Assembly: GCA_013286495.1 (NCBI GenBank)
Contig: JABDFQ010000014.1
Location: 1-43,644, forward strand
From: Gammaproteobacteria bacterium
Lineage (GTDB): Bacteria > Pseudomonadota > Gammaproteobacteria > DSM-16500
Reading direction: 5' to 3'
DNA length: 43,644 nucleotides
The first letter of the stretch is position 1. Each line of letters begins with the position of its first letter. Made by a program: the position numbers and the translations under genes. Positions 25,661-34,582 of this stretch are shown here, one piece after another. The notes beneath the pieces are model-generated. The model saw only the letters and a program-made list of their open reading frames with translations. It was not told the origin of the DNA and searched no databases.

Positions 25661-26194
25661 ATGCGTTATTTATTATTACTTATCTTATTAATCATCAACC
25701 CAGCATTTGCTTATGTTGGTTTCAACGTTTGCAATCATGGACAGGAAACGCTGGATACTGTCGTCTGCGATGGGCCAGGTGTTTTAAAACAAACAACGAT
25801 AAAAGGTAATGTGCAAGTTTCAGGAACATTACAGGCAAGTGAAATCAAGGCGAATGATCTGAAGGTTTTGGGCGCGACAGAATTATCAGACTCATCCATA
25901 TCAGGTGAAGTAAATATCACAGGCAGTTTAACTGCAGATCAGGTGCAGTTTGGCAAAGGCGTTGCCGTTACTTCCGATAAAATCATCCTTAAACATACAA
26001 TCATCAATGGCACATTGATTGTGACATCTCCCGATACGACACCCTATATACAAGTACAATGTGGTTCAGTCATAAAAGGTTCAGTATTGTTTTTTGGCAA
26101 ACCTGGTGTAGTGCAAGTGACGGGTGATTCTGTCGTGCAGGGAAAAATTGTTAATGGTGCAACTGAATTTATAAAACAAGATTGTAATGAATAA
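25661..26194 (+). CDS. Exported beta-helix-like repeat protein (bactofilin-like pattern)
   Basis: The 177-residue protein has a clear signal peptide (MRYLLLLILLIINPAFA). The mature part has short repeats of the type xIxGxVxVxGxLxAxxI with alternating hydrophobic residues (about 45-170), typical of right-handed beta-solenoids such as bactofilins and related adhesin-head domains. Four cysteines are present in the mature part (Cys24, Cys31, one near 133 and one near the end), so disulfides in the periplasm are likely. The start ATG has GGAG eight bases upstream. It overlaps the TPR-methyltransferase by 8 bases, implying a shared transcript. No specific function recognised. Confidence 0.7.
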   Translation: MRYLLLLILLIINPAFAYVGFNVCNHGQETLDTVVCDGPGVLKQTTIKGNVQVSGTLQASEIKANDLKVLGATELSDSSISGEVNITGSLTADQVQFGKGVAVTSDKIILKHTIINGTLIVTSPDTTPYIQVQCGSVIKGSVLFFGKPGVVQVTGDSVVQGKIVNGATEFIKQDCNE

Positions 26195-27785
26195 AAATCT
26201 GCAATTATCAGCAATAAAAAAATTACATAGTGAAGGACAGCTGGATCAAGCCAAAATAGCTTATCTGCAATTGCTGGATAATGATCCTGATAATGCTGAA
26301 GCCTGGCATTATCTTGGAATTTTATATGCTGAACAAGGTGAATTAAGTGAAGCGCAATCGTGTCTTGAAAAAGCAATTGTCTTATCACCAGATGATTATT
26401 CGCTGCCATTGCATCTCGCCAATATTCTGAAATCACAACAGCAATATGCGCAAGCAGAGAAAATATTGCAGGATATTATTATCAAACAACCACAATTCGC
26501 TGCTGCCTATAATAATCTCGGTACACTTTATGATGCGCAGCAACAGTGGAATCAGGCTATTGCTGCCTATGAATCAGCGATTGATATACAGCCCAATTAT
26601 GCTGATGCATATTACAATCTTGGGCTTGCATTAAATAAAGCCGGTCGTATGCGTGAAGCATTAACGACATATAAGGCATTGCTGGAATTATCACCGACGC
26701 ATGCGGGTGCACGATTTCAGCTGGGAAGATTGCTAATGCAACAAGGTCAATATGCAAAAGCGATAGAAATATTTCACGCACTGGAACAGGAATTTCCGCA
26801 GCATCTTGAAACACAATCCAATCTTGCCACGAGTTTTTTAAAATCTGGCTGGCTGAAAGAAGCGAAGACGCATTATCTCAAGGCGCAAATATTATCGCCG
26901 GATGATGAGCAGATATTATTTAATCTGGGTGTGATTGCCATGCAGCAAGGCAAAATTGCTGAAGCGATTGATGATTATCAGCGACTCATAGAGATCAATC
27001 CTGAGCATCATGAAGCACATAATAATCTTGCGGTTGCTTATCTTGCGATGAAAGATCGCGAAAAAGCCTTGCAATATTTTCGTATTGCATTGCAACTGGT
27101 GCCATCGAGTGAATCCTTGCAACATGTTGTGAATATCCTCATGCGCGACAAGCAAGTAACAGCTTCTCCGCAAGCTTATATTCGTTCGTTATTCAATGCT
27201 TATGCAGATCATTATGATGCGCATATTCTGCAGGATTTACATTATGAAGTGCCGAAAAAAATATTTGCATTAGTCAATCAGCATATTAATTTTGCTGCGC
27301 GTCATTGGAATATTCTTGATCTTGGTTGTGGTACAGGATTGTGTGGCGAGCAATTTCATGCGTCGAATGTTACGTTGACGGGTGTGGATCTTGCAGAGCA
27401 AATGCTGGCAGAAGCGGAGAAGAAAAAAATATATCAGCAATTAGTGCAGGCAGATGTGCTGAGATTTTTGCAGGATCAGCAGGATGAATATGATCTGGTG
27501 ATTGCAGGTGATGTGCTGGTTTATATGGGAGATTTGCGCGATGTGTTTTTATTGGTGCATCAGGCTTTGCATGCAGATGGTTTGTTTGCATTTAATGTAG
27601 AAGCAGGTCATGCGCATGATTATGAGATGACTGCTTCGGGAAGATTCGCGCATCGTGAATCTTATATTGAAAGTCTGATTGCTGAATTGGGGTTTGCAAT
27701 TGTGGATAAACAGACGATGCAATTACGCTTGCAGGAAAACGAACCGGTGACGGGATATTTATTTCTGCTGCGTCGTTGCTTTTAA
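26187..27785 (+). CDS. TPR-repeat protein with C-terminal SAM methyltransferase domain
   Basis: This 532-residue protein has about nine tandem tetratricopeptide repeats (residues 4-309, period 34; for example AYNNLGTLYDAQQQWNQAIAAY). A class I methyltransferase domain follows, with motif I LDLGCGTGLCG at 377-387, acidic GVDLAEQML for SAM ribose binding and DLVIAGDVLVYMGDL as motif IV region. The TPR part probably selects a protein or glycan partner. The substrate cannot be read from sequence. It overlaps the exported repeat protein gene by 8 bases. Confidence 0.88.
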   Translation: MNKNLQLSAIKKLHSEGQLDQAKIAYLQLLDNDPDNAEAWHYLGILYAEQGELSEAQSCLEKAIVLSPDDYSLPLHLANILKSQQQYAQAEKILQDIIIKQPQFAAAYNNLGTLYDAQQQWNQAIAAYESAIDIQPNYADAYYNLGLALNKAGRMREALTTYKALLELSPTHAGARFQLGRLLMQQGQYAKAIEIFHALEQEFPQHLETQSNLATSFLKSGWLKEAKTHYLKAQILSPDDEQILFNLGVIAMQQGKIAEAIDDYQRLIEINPEHHEAHNNLAVAYLAMKDREKALQYFRIALQLVPSSESLQHVVNILMRDKQVTASPQAYIRSLFNAYADHYDAHILQDLHYEVPKKIFALVNQHINFAARHWNILDLGCGTGLCGEQFHASNVTLTGVDLAEQMLAEAEKKKIYQQLVQADVLRFLQDQQDEYDLVIAGDVLVYMGDLRDVFLLVHQALHADGLFAFNVEAGHAHDYEMTASGRFAHRESYIESLIAELGFAIVDKQTMQLRLQENEPVTGYLFLLRRCF

Positions 27786-27848
27786 TAATTATTACTGTCA
27801 TTATCCGGCCGCGTAAAATCATGTACATTATTATAAAGAGAAAATTCC

Positions 27849-28727
27849 ATGACATTGAGAAACGAACAATTAGAAAAACATGACGATATCTGTGCTACAA
27901 GCACATTAAAAACAGGAAATAATCCATCGTATTTAACCTGGAATATGGGCGGTGACAATTTAAATGACGATGATTTTAAATCGCTTGCTACCATGCTTCA
28001 ATCTGGCAACGCACCGCAATATTTAAGTTTGCAAATACATACTGTCAGGATGTCTACTCTTGCGGTTGATTATATTGCTGAGGCGCTGGAATCAGGAAAA
28101 TGTCCCAAAGGTTTAGCGCTAAATTTTAATTGTAAATTGCGCGCGCAAAGTATCCAGAGACTTTTGCAAGCAGTGCAGACAGGAAAATGTCCAGAGGAAT
28201 TCAAACTGAATCTGGGTAAAGCGTTAAATTACACCTTTAATTCATCCCGATTCATTATTGATGACATTATTCCGCATCTTAATTCGGAATTCCCATCTAA
28301 AGAGTACGAGATTTCTTTTGGTAATGATTGTTTTGGATTGCAAGCAATTAATTCCTTGATTGCAGCTCTAAAAAAACAAAAACCAGCAAATCGATATAGA
28401 TTATTTGTTGATGACAATGACAGCGCCAGTAAAAGGCTAAATGCCACGGTTGCAAGTTTGTGTAATATGTATTTGCTACAAAAAATTTGTTTAATGATGG
28501 TTGGAACGCAGGATCCGAATTCGGGTTTATATGGATTCAATTACGGAATACTAAACAATATTACAGAAATGATTAATTCGAAATTACCTGTATTTGAATC
28601 AGCATATAAAAGTCTCGTAAATCCCAAAAATATCACCGATGAGGAAATATCATCTGAATCTTCAGAGCTAGAGGAAACGTCATCTGAATCTTCAGAGCCA
28701 GAAGAAGTTTATCGATGTGTTATGTAG
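27849..28727 (+). CDS. LRR-like candidate effector with acidic duplicated tail
   Basis: The 292-residue protein has four copies of an L-x-(S/T)-G-(N/K)-x-P motif at residues 20, 50, 80 and 109, a 30-residue period. In between are LxLxx stretches, as in leucine-rich repeats of the ribonuclease-inhibitor type. The C-terminus has a duplicated Ser/Glu-rich motif (about 266-286, SSESSELEE then SSESSEPEE). Such E-rich tails resemble Dot/Icm effector signals in Legionellales; secretion is inference. It ends in RCVM, which is not a CaaX box because Cys is third from the end. Start: ATG with AAGAGA upstream. Confidence 0.75.
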   Translation: MTLRNEQLEKHDDICATSTLKTGNNPSYLTWNMGGDNLNDDDFKSLATMLQSGNAPQYLSLQIHTVRMSTLAVDYIAEALESGKCPKGLALNFNCKLRAQSIQRLLQAVQTGKCPEEFKLNLGKALNYTFNSSRFIIDDIIPHLNSEFPSKEYEISFGNDCFGLQAINSLIAALKKQKPANRYRLFVDDNDSASKRLNATVASLCNMYLLQKICLMMVGTQDPNSGLYGFNYGILNNITEMINSKLPVFESAYKSLVNPKNITDEEISSESSELEETSSESSEPEEVYRCVM

Positions 28728-28740
28728 TTTTTTATCTATT

Positions 28741-28942
28741 GAGATCCTTCGCACAAGAGCAAGAGCGTGCTCAGGATGACAGCTTTCCGGATGATATAGC
28801 TGTGTGCATGCAACAGGTGTGTGCATGCAAACACTTCTACTGCGCACACACCTGTTACATACACACACCTGTTGCATGCACACAGCCATCATCCGGAGAG
28901 CTGTCATCCTGAGCACGCTCTTGCTCTTGTGCGAAGGATCTC
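28741..28942. repeat. Large inverted repeat of about 202 bp (family core copy)
   Basis: Arms of about 82-84 bases (28741-28824 and 28861-28942) are inverted copies differing by one substitution and one two-base gap. The outer part holds the family core GAGATCCTTCGC and CAGGATGACAGCT. The inner part holds CACACACCTGTT, of which a further copy lies in the loop. It fills most of the 289-base gap between the LRR-like gene (28727) and the lipoprotein gene (29017). The same outer core recurs at 40028-40257. Confidence 0.9.
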
Positions 28943-29016
28943 TATGGAGGTAATCCGTTGGCACGACAGATCCACGCTACATGACATACTCACCTCACTA
29001 TGCTAAATTTTTCAGC

Positions 29017-30219
29017 ATGAAACTATTTATCTTCCTGACAGCGCTACTTCTCACTCTCACCAGCTGTTCTTCGCAGCGTGAAGCCAAATTCAATTTCGAT
29101 CTTTCAGAAGAAACCTGGATGTCGCAAGTTCAAACCGCTCCCATCGGCTGGACGCGTAATGCAGATGCGTGGTTTTTATCAGGTGATGCGCATATCGTCG
29201 AAATGCCACCTTACGCGACACCGATTAACGCCACCAGAATCAATGCAGGATTTTTTAATAATATCGTTAGCACCGGTGATTTCAGAGTACAGATTTATAG
29301 TTCACCCGCAGCAAATAGCATATATATTTACGGCCCAGCCGCAGGTGTTCGCGATACTCTCATCACCACCAAAGGTCATACGCTTTACCTTACGCAACGT
29401 CCCAAGGCATCGCCCACCATACGCAATGTCATCATTCGCATCGGTGTGAATCAGTTGAATCGTCTCGTGCAACAAGGTCGGGGTGTCGTCGAAGGTATGC
29501 GTCTCGATTCCAGTTGTCTCAGTGTGACATCAACTGCTGGCAGCATTTATCTCGATGGACATTTGAATGTGACAAGCATCCGCAATTATGGTTTTGGACA
29601 AATCAGTATTTTCGGCGCGAATACGCCTCGCCTTGATATCGCTACCATGAATCGTGGTGCGGTCAATGTCATCGGGAATATTGGTGTGCGTACGATCGTG
29701 CATCATGGTTGCAACAACATCAATATCATCGGCGCAAACAGCGATGGATTACGCATACTCGCTGACGGCACAGGCACGATAGGCATCAATGGTACCGTGA
29801 ATCTTTGCGAGGTAAATGCTAAAGGCAGTATGCGAATTTTTGTATTAAAAACGCTTGGGGCGCGCTTGCATGTGCGTGTCGATGAGAATGTCTGCATTGG
29901 ACTTGCAGGTGCTGTACATAATTTTTATGTCGATGCGTATCACCGTGCATTCGTCGCGGCAAGCCGCCTGTGCAGTGATAATGCGTATGTGAACGCGCAT
30001 GATTCTGCGCATGTGAATGTTTCAGCTAGTCAGGAAATGTTTGCAACCGCTGATGGTAGCAGCAGTGTTTATTTCTATGGGCCACCGAGTGTGCTTTCAA
30101 GATTCACGAGTGATAGTGGTTTTGTCATGCAGATGTGTTCGGGAAAAAGTTTCTGTGCGGCGGCAGTTGCGCTGCCACCGCCAGTCTTGCCACCGCTTAT
30201 GCTGAAGGGCGCGGGGTAG
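29017..30219 (+). CDS. Lipoprotein with adhesin-head (DUF2807-like) repeats
   Basis: A 400-residue predicted lipoprotein: the signal KLFIFLTALLLTLTSC ends in a lipobox with Cys at residue 16. Most of the mature protein is beta-rich and repeated: xxxVNVxGNIxVRTI, ISIFGANTPRLDIAT, INIIGANSDGLRI, VNAHDSAHVNVSAS. This resembles the beta-solenoid of the GIN/DUF2807 family. The open frame reaches 28981, but the ATG at 29017 starts exactly at the signal peptide. A Pro-rich C-terminus (PPPVLPPLML) follows. It probably lies at the cell envelope; function unknown. Its 3' end overlaps the S49 peptidase gene tail to tail by 23 bases. Confidence 0.72.
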   Translation: MKLFIFLTALLLTLTSCSSQREAKFNFDLSEETWMSQVQTAPIGWTRNADAWFLSGDAHIVEMPPYATPINATRINAGFFNNIVSTGDFRVQIYSSPAANSIYIYGPAAGVRDTLITTKGHTLYLTQRPKASPTIRNVIIRIGVNQLNRLVQQGRGVVEGMRLDSSCLSVTSTAGSIYLDGHLNVTSIRNYGFGQISIFGANTPRLDIATMNRGAVNVIGNIGVRTIVHHGCNNINIIGANSDGLRILADGTGTIGINGTVNLCEVNAKGSMRIFVLKTLGARLHVRVDENVCIGLAGAVHNFYVDAYHRAFVAASRLCSDNAYVNAHDSAHVNVSASQEMFATADGSSSVYFYGPPSVLSRFTSDSGFVMQMCSGKSFCAAAVALPPPVLPPLMLKGAG

Positions 30220-31135
30220 TATAAGAAGTAAAGAACATATCCATCGCACTATTCATCTGTCCACCAAGATAACGAAACAAGCTGGTAGATTGGCCATATT
30301 CCTTGAATTCAGATGTCGCAAATTCTTTTTTCATCACATCAGTCAGATTGCCGAGACCATCCACTAATCCCAGTTCAAGCGCCTCCTGTCCTGACCAGAA
30401 ATCACCGTTGAATAATACTTCTGGCGCCGCTTTTAATTTGCCTTTGCGACCTTCCTGTACCGCATCAATAAAATTCTGATGCACTTTTTTCATGACGCTA
30501 TCAACTTTTTGCACATCCGCTGGGTTGATCGGCAGGAAAGGGTCGAGTCTATCCTTGGCAGTACCCGCGCTATACACACGTCTTTCCACACCCAGTTTCT
30601 TCATCGCATCCACAAAACCAAAGCCTGACATGACGACACCAATCGAACCAGTGATCGAATTGGGATTGACATAAATTTTATCGCCAGCGACAGCAATAAA
30701 ATAAGCACCTGATGTCAGCATATCTTCACCGACAATAATGACTTTTTTGTGATACTGCTTTTTGAGACCCATGATCGCATCATGAATGATGGAGGATTGC
30801 ACAGGTGTGCCGCCTGGCGAGTTGATATCGATGATGACACCTTTTGACTTGCGATCTTCGAATGCTTCTTTGAGAGCTGGCACAATTTTTTCTGCAGAAA
30901 ATTCGCGATCCGGTGCGATCATGCCATCCAGTCGCAGTAGCGCAACATATTTTTCACCGCCAGCGGATGTGATTTTTTTATCACCCAATAAATCGAAAAG
31001 GTTATAAATAACGAACAGGAACAAGCCAAACCACAAGACGAAGCGGATATTTTTCCAGCGTCGTGAGCGGCGTTGCTCTTGTAAAATTTCACTGACAAGC
31101 GCAGAAGTTACATCATTATTATTTGATTCAGACAT
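30197..31135 (-). CDS. sppA: Signal peptide peptidase SppA-type S49 protease
   Basis: The half-length SppA form has one membrane anchor (about 30-50) and a periplasmic protease domain of 312 residues in total. The NSPGG motif is at 105-109, Ser142 in TSGAYF is the nucleophile, and a lysine 52 residues on (Lys194) would be the general base, the same spacing as in Bacillus SppA. Family members clear cleaved signal peptides from the membrane. It diverges from coxB. The 3' end overlaps the convergent lipoprotein gene by 23 bases. Confidence 0.9.
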   Translation of the reverse strand: MSESNNNDVTSALVSEILQEQRRSRRWKNIRFVLWFGLFLFVIYNLFDLLGDKKITSAGGEKYVALLRLDGMIAPDREFSAEKIVPALKEAFEDRKSKGVIIDINSPGGTPVQSSIIHDAIMGLKKQYHKKVIIVGEDMLTSGAYFIAVAGDKIYVNPNSITGSIGVVMSGFGFVDAMKKLGVERRVYSAGTAKDRLDPFLPINPADVQKVDSVMKKVHQNFIDAVQEGRKGKLKAAPEVLFNGDFWSGQEALELGLVDGLGNLTDVMKKEFATSEFKEYGQSTSLFRYLGGQMNSAMDMFFTSYTTPRPSA

Positions 31136-31176
31136 ATTTTTTCATTCCCATGGTTTTAATCGAGATAAAGTGTCGC

Positions 31177-31182
31177 TATAAT
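31177..31182 (+). promoter_or_regulatory. -10 element of the cox operon promoter
   Basis: A consensus TATAAT lies 70 bases before the coxB start. No good -35 is seen (TTTTAA at 31154-31159 is the best with 17-base spacing), so activation by a regulator is possible. The leader of about 62 bases ends in GGAAGGAG five bases before the coxB GTG. Confidence 0.5.
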
Positions 31183-31251
31183 CCGCCAATTCAAGAATCC
31201 TAAACAAACTTTTTTTATTAATAATTATTAGTACACACGGAAGGAGTTAGC

Positions 31252-32871
31252 GTGCGAAGCGTACAATCTACCTTGTTTGCGTTACTGGCCGCAAGTACTA
31301 CGGTACATGCTGAAACAACATTGAACATGCCACAGGGTGTCTCGACTTTCAGTCGCGATGTTTATCAATTACATATGACTGTCTTCTGGATTTGCGTCGT
31401 CATTGGCGTTGTTGTCTTTGGTGCGATGTTTTATTCCATCGTGCATCATCGCAAGTCCAAAGGCGCGAAACCGGCAGCGTTTCACTCTCATCCGGTGCTG
31501 GAAATTACCTGGACGATTATTCCAGTCATTATTCTGGTCGTGATGGCAATCCCTGCTACCAGAGTGTTGCTGAACATGAATAATTATGATCAGGAAGATA
31601 TCACTATCAAGATCACGGGTTATCAATGGAAGTGGCATTACGAATATATGGAAGATGGTCTTAAATTCTTCAGCAATCTTTCCACGCCATTCCTGCAAAT
31701 GCAGAACAAGGAACCCAAATCCGAACATTATTTGCGTGAAGTGGATCATCCACTGGTTGTGCCAGTGCACAAGAAAATCCGTTTTCTGATTACCTCAAAC
31801 GATGTCAATCATGCATGGTGGGTACCAGATCTTGCCGTTAAGCGTGATGCGATTGCAGGCATTATTAATGAAGCCTGGACAGTCATCGACAAACCCGGTG
31901 TTTATCGTGGTCAATGTGCGGAACTGTGTGGTATCCATCATGCATTCATGCCGATTGTGGTGGTCGCACTCAGTGAACAAGGCTATCAGGACTGGGTTGC
32001 GCAGCAAAAAGGCGGCGGCACCAATGCAGCAGCAGATACTGTGCGTGAATGGACAATGAAAGAATTAATGGATAAGGGTGAATCGGTTTATAACAGCATT
32101 TGTGCTGCGTGCCATCAACCCGGTGGTGTTGGCAATCCACCCACTTTCCCTGCATTAAAAGGTAGCAAGATTGCATTGGGAGCAGTTGCTGATCACGTCA
32201 ATATTGTCGTTAATGGCAAGAATGGCACAGCGATGCAGGCATTCAAAAATCAATTATCTGATATCGAACTGGCATCAGTCATCACATATGAACGTAATGC
32301 CTTTGGCAATAACACCGGTTCGATGGTGCAGCCAGTGCAATTAAAGGCATTGCGCGATGGCAAGAGTATGGATGAAGCTTTGGCGACCAAGCCTTCTGCT
32401 GCGGGTGCAACACCACCGCAAGGAACACCAGCGCCATCTACTCCACCCACCGGTGAAAAGCCAGCCGCTACAACGCAAGCCGCACCCGCTGCTGCAACTG
32501 CTCCAGCTGCTGCAACTCCAGCACCAGCCGCACCAGCTTCGCCTGAAGATGCGCTGAAAGCTGCCATGACGAGCGGTGAGCAAGTGTATCTAAAAACCTG
32601 TGTTGCCTGTCATCAGCAAAATGGTGAAGGCTTGCCGCCCACTTTCCCATCATTAAAAGCAAGCCCGCTGGTAAAAAACAGCGATCCTGCTGCGCATATC
32701 GATCGCGTATTGAATGGCAAACAGGGTACAGCAATGGTGGCGTTCAAGGAGCAGCTCAATGATCAGGAACTTGCAGATGTTATCACTTATGAACGCAATT
32801 CCTGGGGCAATCAGAGTAAGTTGGTGACGCCAGATCAGATCAAGACCGCGCGTCAAGGCCAAAAACAATAA
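31252..32871 (+). CDS. coxB: Cytochrome c oxidase subunit II with two fused cytochrome c domains
   Basis: Subunit II takes electrons into the aa3-type oxidase. It has a signal peptide (to about 20), two membrane helices (about 40-62 and 85-108), and a CuA domain with all ligands (His187, Cys222, Glu224, Cys226, His230, Met233). It is unusually long at 539 residues because two cytochrome c domains follow, CAACH (284-288) and CVACH (450-454). They are joined by an Ala/Pro-rich linker at about 375-432. The two heme domains are clearly similar (both have TFP..LK, NGKxGTAMxAFK, ITYERN), suggesting internal duplication. The start is GTG with a strong ribosome site. First gene of coxB-coxA-ctaG-coxC-sseA. 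Confidence 0.95.
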   Translation: MRSVQSTLFALLAASTTVHAETTLNMPQGVSTFSRDVYQLHMTVFWICVVIGVVVFGAMFYSIVHHRKSKGAKPAAFHSHPVLEITWTIIPVIILVVMAIPATRVLLNMNNYDQEDITIKITGYQWKWHYEYMEDGLKFFSNLSTPFLQMQNKEPKSEHYLREVDHPLVVPVHKKIRFLITSNDVNHAWWVPDLAVKRDAIAGIINEAWTVIDKPGVYRGQCAELCGIHHAFMPIVVVALSEQGYQDWVAQQKGGGTNAAADTVREWTMKELMDKGESVYNSICAACHQPGGVGNPPTFPALKGSKIALGAVADHVNIVVNGKNGTAMQAFKNQLSDIELASVITYERNAFGNNTGSMVQPVQLKALRDGKSMDEALATKPSAAGATPPQGTPAPSTPPTGEKPAATTQAAPAAATAPAAATPAPAAPASPEDALKAAMTSGEQVYLKTCVACHQQNGEGLPPTFPSLKASPLVKNSDPAAHIDRVLNGKQGTAMVAFKEQLNDQELADVITYERNSWGNQSKLVTPDQIKTARQGQKQ

Positions 32872-32889
32872 AGAATAGGAAGCACAACC

Positions 32890-34566
32890 ATGACCGAACA
32901 CGAACACCACGCACATGCTCATGATGACGGCCATCATCATGGCCACATTGGACATATGCCTCCAGCTCATCACTCCATGAAAAATGGATTATGGCCGTGG
33001 ATATCCGGCTGGTTATTTACCACTAACCACAAGGACATTGGCACACTGTATTTGTTATTCAGCTTGCTCATGCTGTTTGTGGGTGGCGGAATGGCATTGC
33101 TGATTCGTTTGCAACTTTTTGAACCCGGCGCGCAATATTTCAATCCGAACTCTTACAATATCCTCGTGACCACGCACGGTCTCATCATGATATTCGGTGT
33201 GATCATGCCGGCATTCGTGGGTCTTGCCAACTGGATGGTGCCGATGATGATTGGTGCGCCAGATATGGCATTGCCACGTCTGAACAACTGGAGTTTCTGG
33301 ATATTGCCATTTGCTTTCACCATCCTCCTTTCTTCGCTGTTTGTGGCAGGTGGTGGCCCCAACTTCGGCTGGACGATGTATGCTCCCTTGTCTTCGACTT
33401 ATGGTCCACCGAGCACGGATTACCTCATCGTTGCCATTCACATGATGGGTATTTCATCTGTTCTGGGCGCGATCAACATTATCGCGACCATCATTAACTT
33501 GCGTGCACCTGGCATGACATGGATGAAAATGCCATTGTTTGTCTGGTCATGGTTTATTACGGCATTTCTATTGATCGGTGCGATGCCGGTGCTGGCGGGT
33601 GTCGTTACCATGGTGTTGTTCGATAGACATTTTGGAACCACATTCTTTGAAGCAGCAGGTGGTGGCGATCCAGTCATGTTCCAGCATTTGTTCTGGTTCT
33701 TTGGCCATCCTGAAGTTTACATCATGATTCTGCCGGCATTTGGCATCATCTCCGAAGTCATTCCAACCTTTTCGCGCAAGCGTTTATTTGGTTATGAATT
33801 CATGGTGGGTGCAGTTGCGGCGATTGCTTTCCTTTCCTACATCGTCTGGGGGCATCATATGTTCACAGCGGGTATGGCGGTGGGTACGCAATTATATTTT
33901 ATGTATATCACCATGCTGATTGCAGTACCGACCGGTATCAAGGTTTTCAACTGGGTTGGCACCATGTGGCGCGGTTCGCTAACATTTGAAACTCCAATGT
34001 TATTTGCGATTGCATTCGTCATCCTGTTTACCATTGGTGGCTTTTCCGGCTTGATGCTCGCGATTGTGCCGGCGGATTATCAATATCAGGATACTTATTT
34101 CGTGGTTGCACATTTCCATTACGTGTTAGTGGCGGGTGCATTGCTTTCCATCTTTGCTGCTGTTTATTACTGGCTGCCGAAATGGACAGGGCGCTATTAC
34201 AACGAAACATTAGGTAAATGGCATTTCTGGCTGACTGTAATCGGCGTCAATCTGACATTCTTCCCCATGCATTTTCTGGGGCTGGCTGGCATGCCAAGAC
34301 GTATCACTGATTACGCGCCGCAGTTTACTGAGTTCAATATGGTTTGCACGGTTGGTGCATTCATCCTGGGTTTCTCGCAGTTGATATTCCTTTATAACGT
34401 CATTTCCACCATGTTAGGCAAGGGTGAGAGAGCAGATGACAGAGTATGGGAAGGTTCGCATGGTCTGGAGTGGACGCTGGATTCACCACCTCCATATCAT
34501 AGTTTCACTGAACCACCACAATTGGGTTCCATCACGCATGAAATCGATGCGAAATACGAGCATTAA
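32890..34566 (+). CDS. coxA: Cytochrome c oxidase subunit I with His-rich N-terminus
   Basis: The catalytic subunit of the aa3-type oxidase holds heme a and the heme a3-CuB centre. The 558-residue protein has about twelve membrane segments. Key motifs are present: WFFGHPEVY (His and cross-linked Tyr of CuB), the WGHHMF pair and AHFHYVLVAG (heme ligands). An unusual feature is a cytoplasmic N-terminal stretch of about 28 residues with twelve histidines, a possible metal-binding tail. The start ATG has AGGAAG upstream, 18 bases after coxB. Confidence 0.97.
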   Translation: MTEHEHHAHAHDDGHHHGHIGHMPPAHHSMKNGLWPWISGWLFTTNHKDIGTLYLLFSLLMLFVGGGMALLIRLQLFEPGAQYFNPNSYNILVTTHGLIMIFGVIMPAFVGLANWMVPMMIGAPDMALPRLNNWSFWILPFAFTILLSSLFVAGGGPNFGWTMYAPLSSTYGPPSTDYLIVAIHMMGISSVLGAINIIATIINLRAPGMTWMKMPLFVWSWFITAFLLIGAMPVLAGVVTMVLFDRHFGTTFFEAAGGGDPVMFQHLFWFFGHPEVYIMILPAFGIISEVIPTFSRKRLFGYEFMVGAVAAIAFLSYIVWGHHMFTAGMAVGTQLYFMYITMLIAVPTGIKVFNWVGTMWRGSLTFETPMLFAIAFVILFTIGGFSGLMLAIVPADYQYQDTYFVVAHFHYVLVAGALLSIFAAVYYWLPKWTGRYYNETLGKWHFWLTVIGVNLTFFPMHFLGLAGMPRRITDYAPQFTEFNMVCTVGAFILGFSQLIFLYNVISTMLGKGERADDRVWEGSHGLEWTLDSPPPYHSFTEPPQLGSITHEIDAKYEH

Positions 34567-34582
34567 TCAATCGAGGTGAGAC

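Noticed and set aside
28716-28727. Possible CaaX prenylation motif at the end of the LRR-like protein
   Set aside because: The protein ends RCVM, with Cys third from the end; CaaX needs it fourth.
28741-28942. CRISPR array or insertion sequence in the repeat-rich gaps (also 40028-40257)
   Set aside because: The units are inverted rather than evenly spaced direct repeats with unique spacers, and no transposase or cas gene is present in the window.
32250-32583. Ala/Gly/Val- and Trp/Ser/Cys-rich minus-strand frames in coxB
   Set aside because: They are reverse readings of the Ala/Pro linker and heme domain of CoxB.
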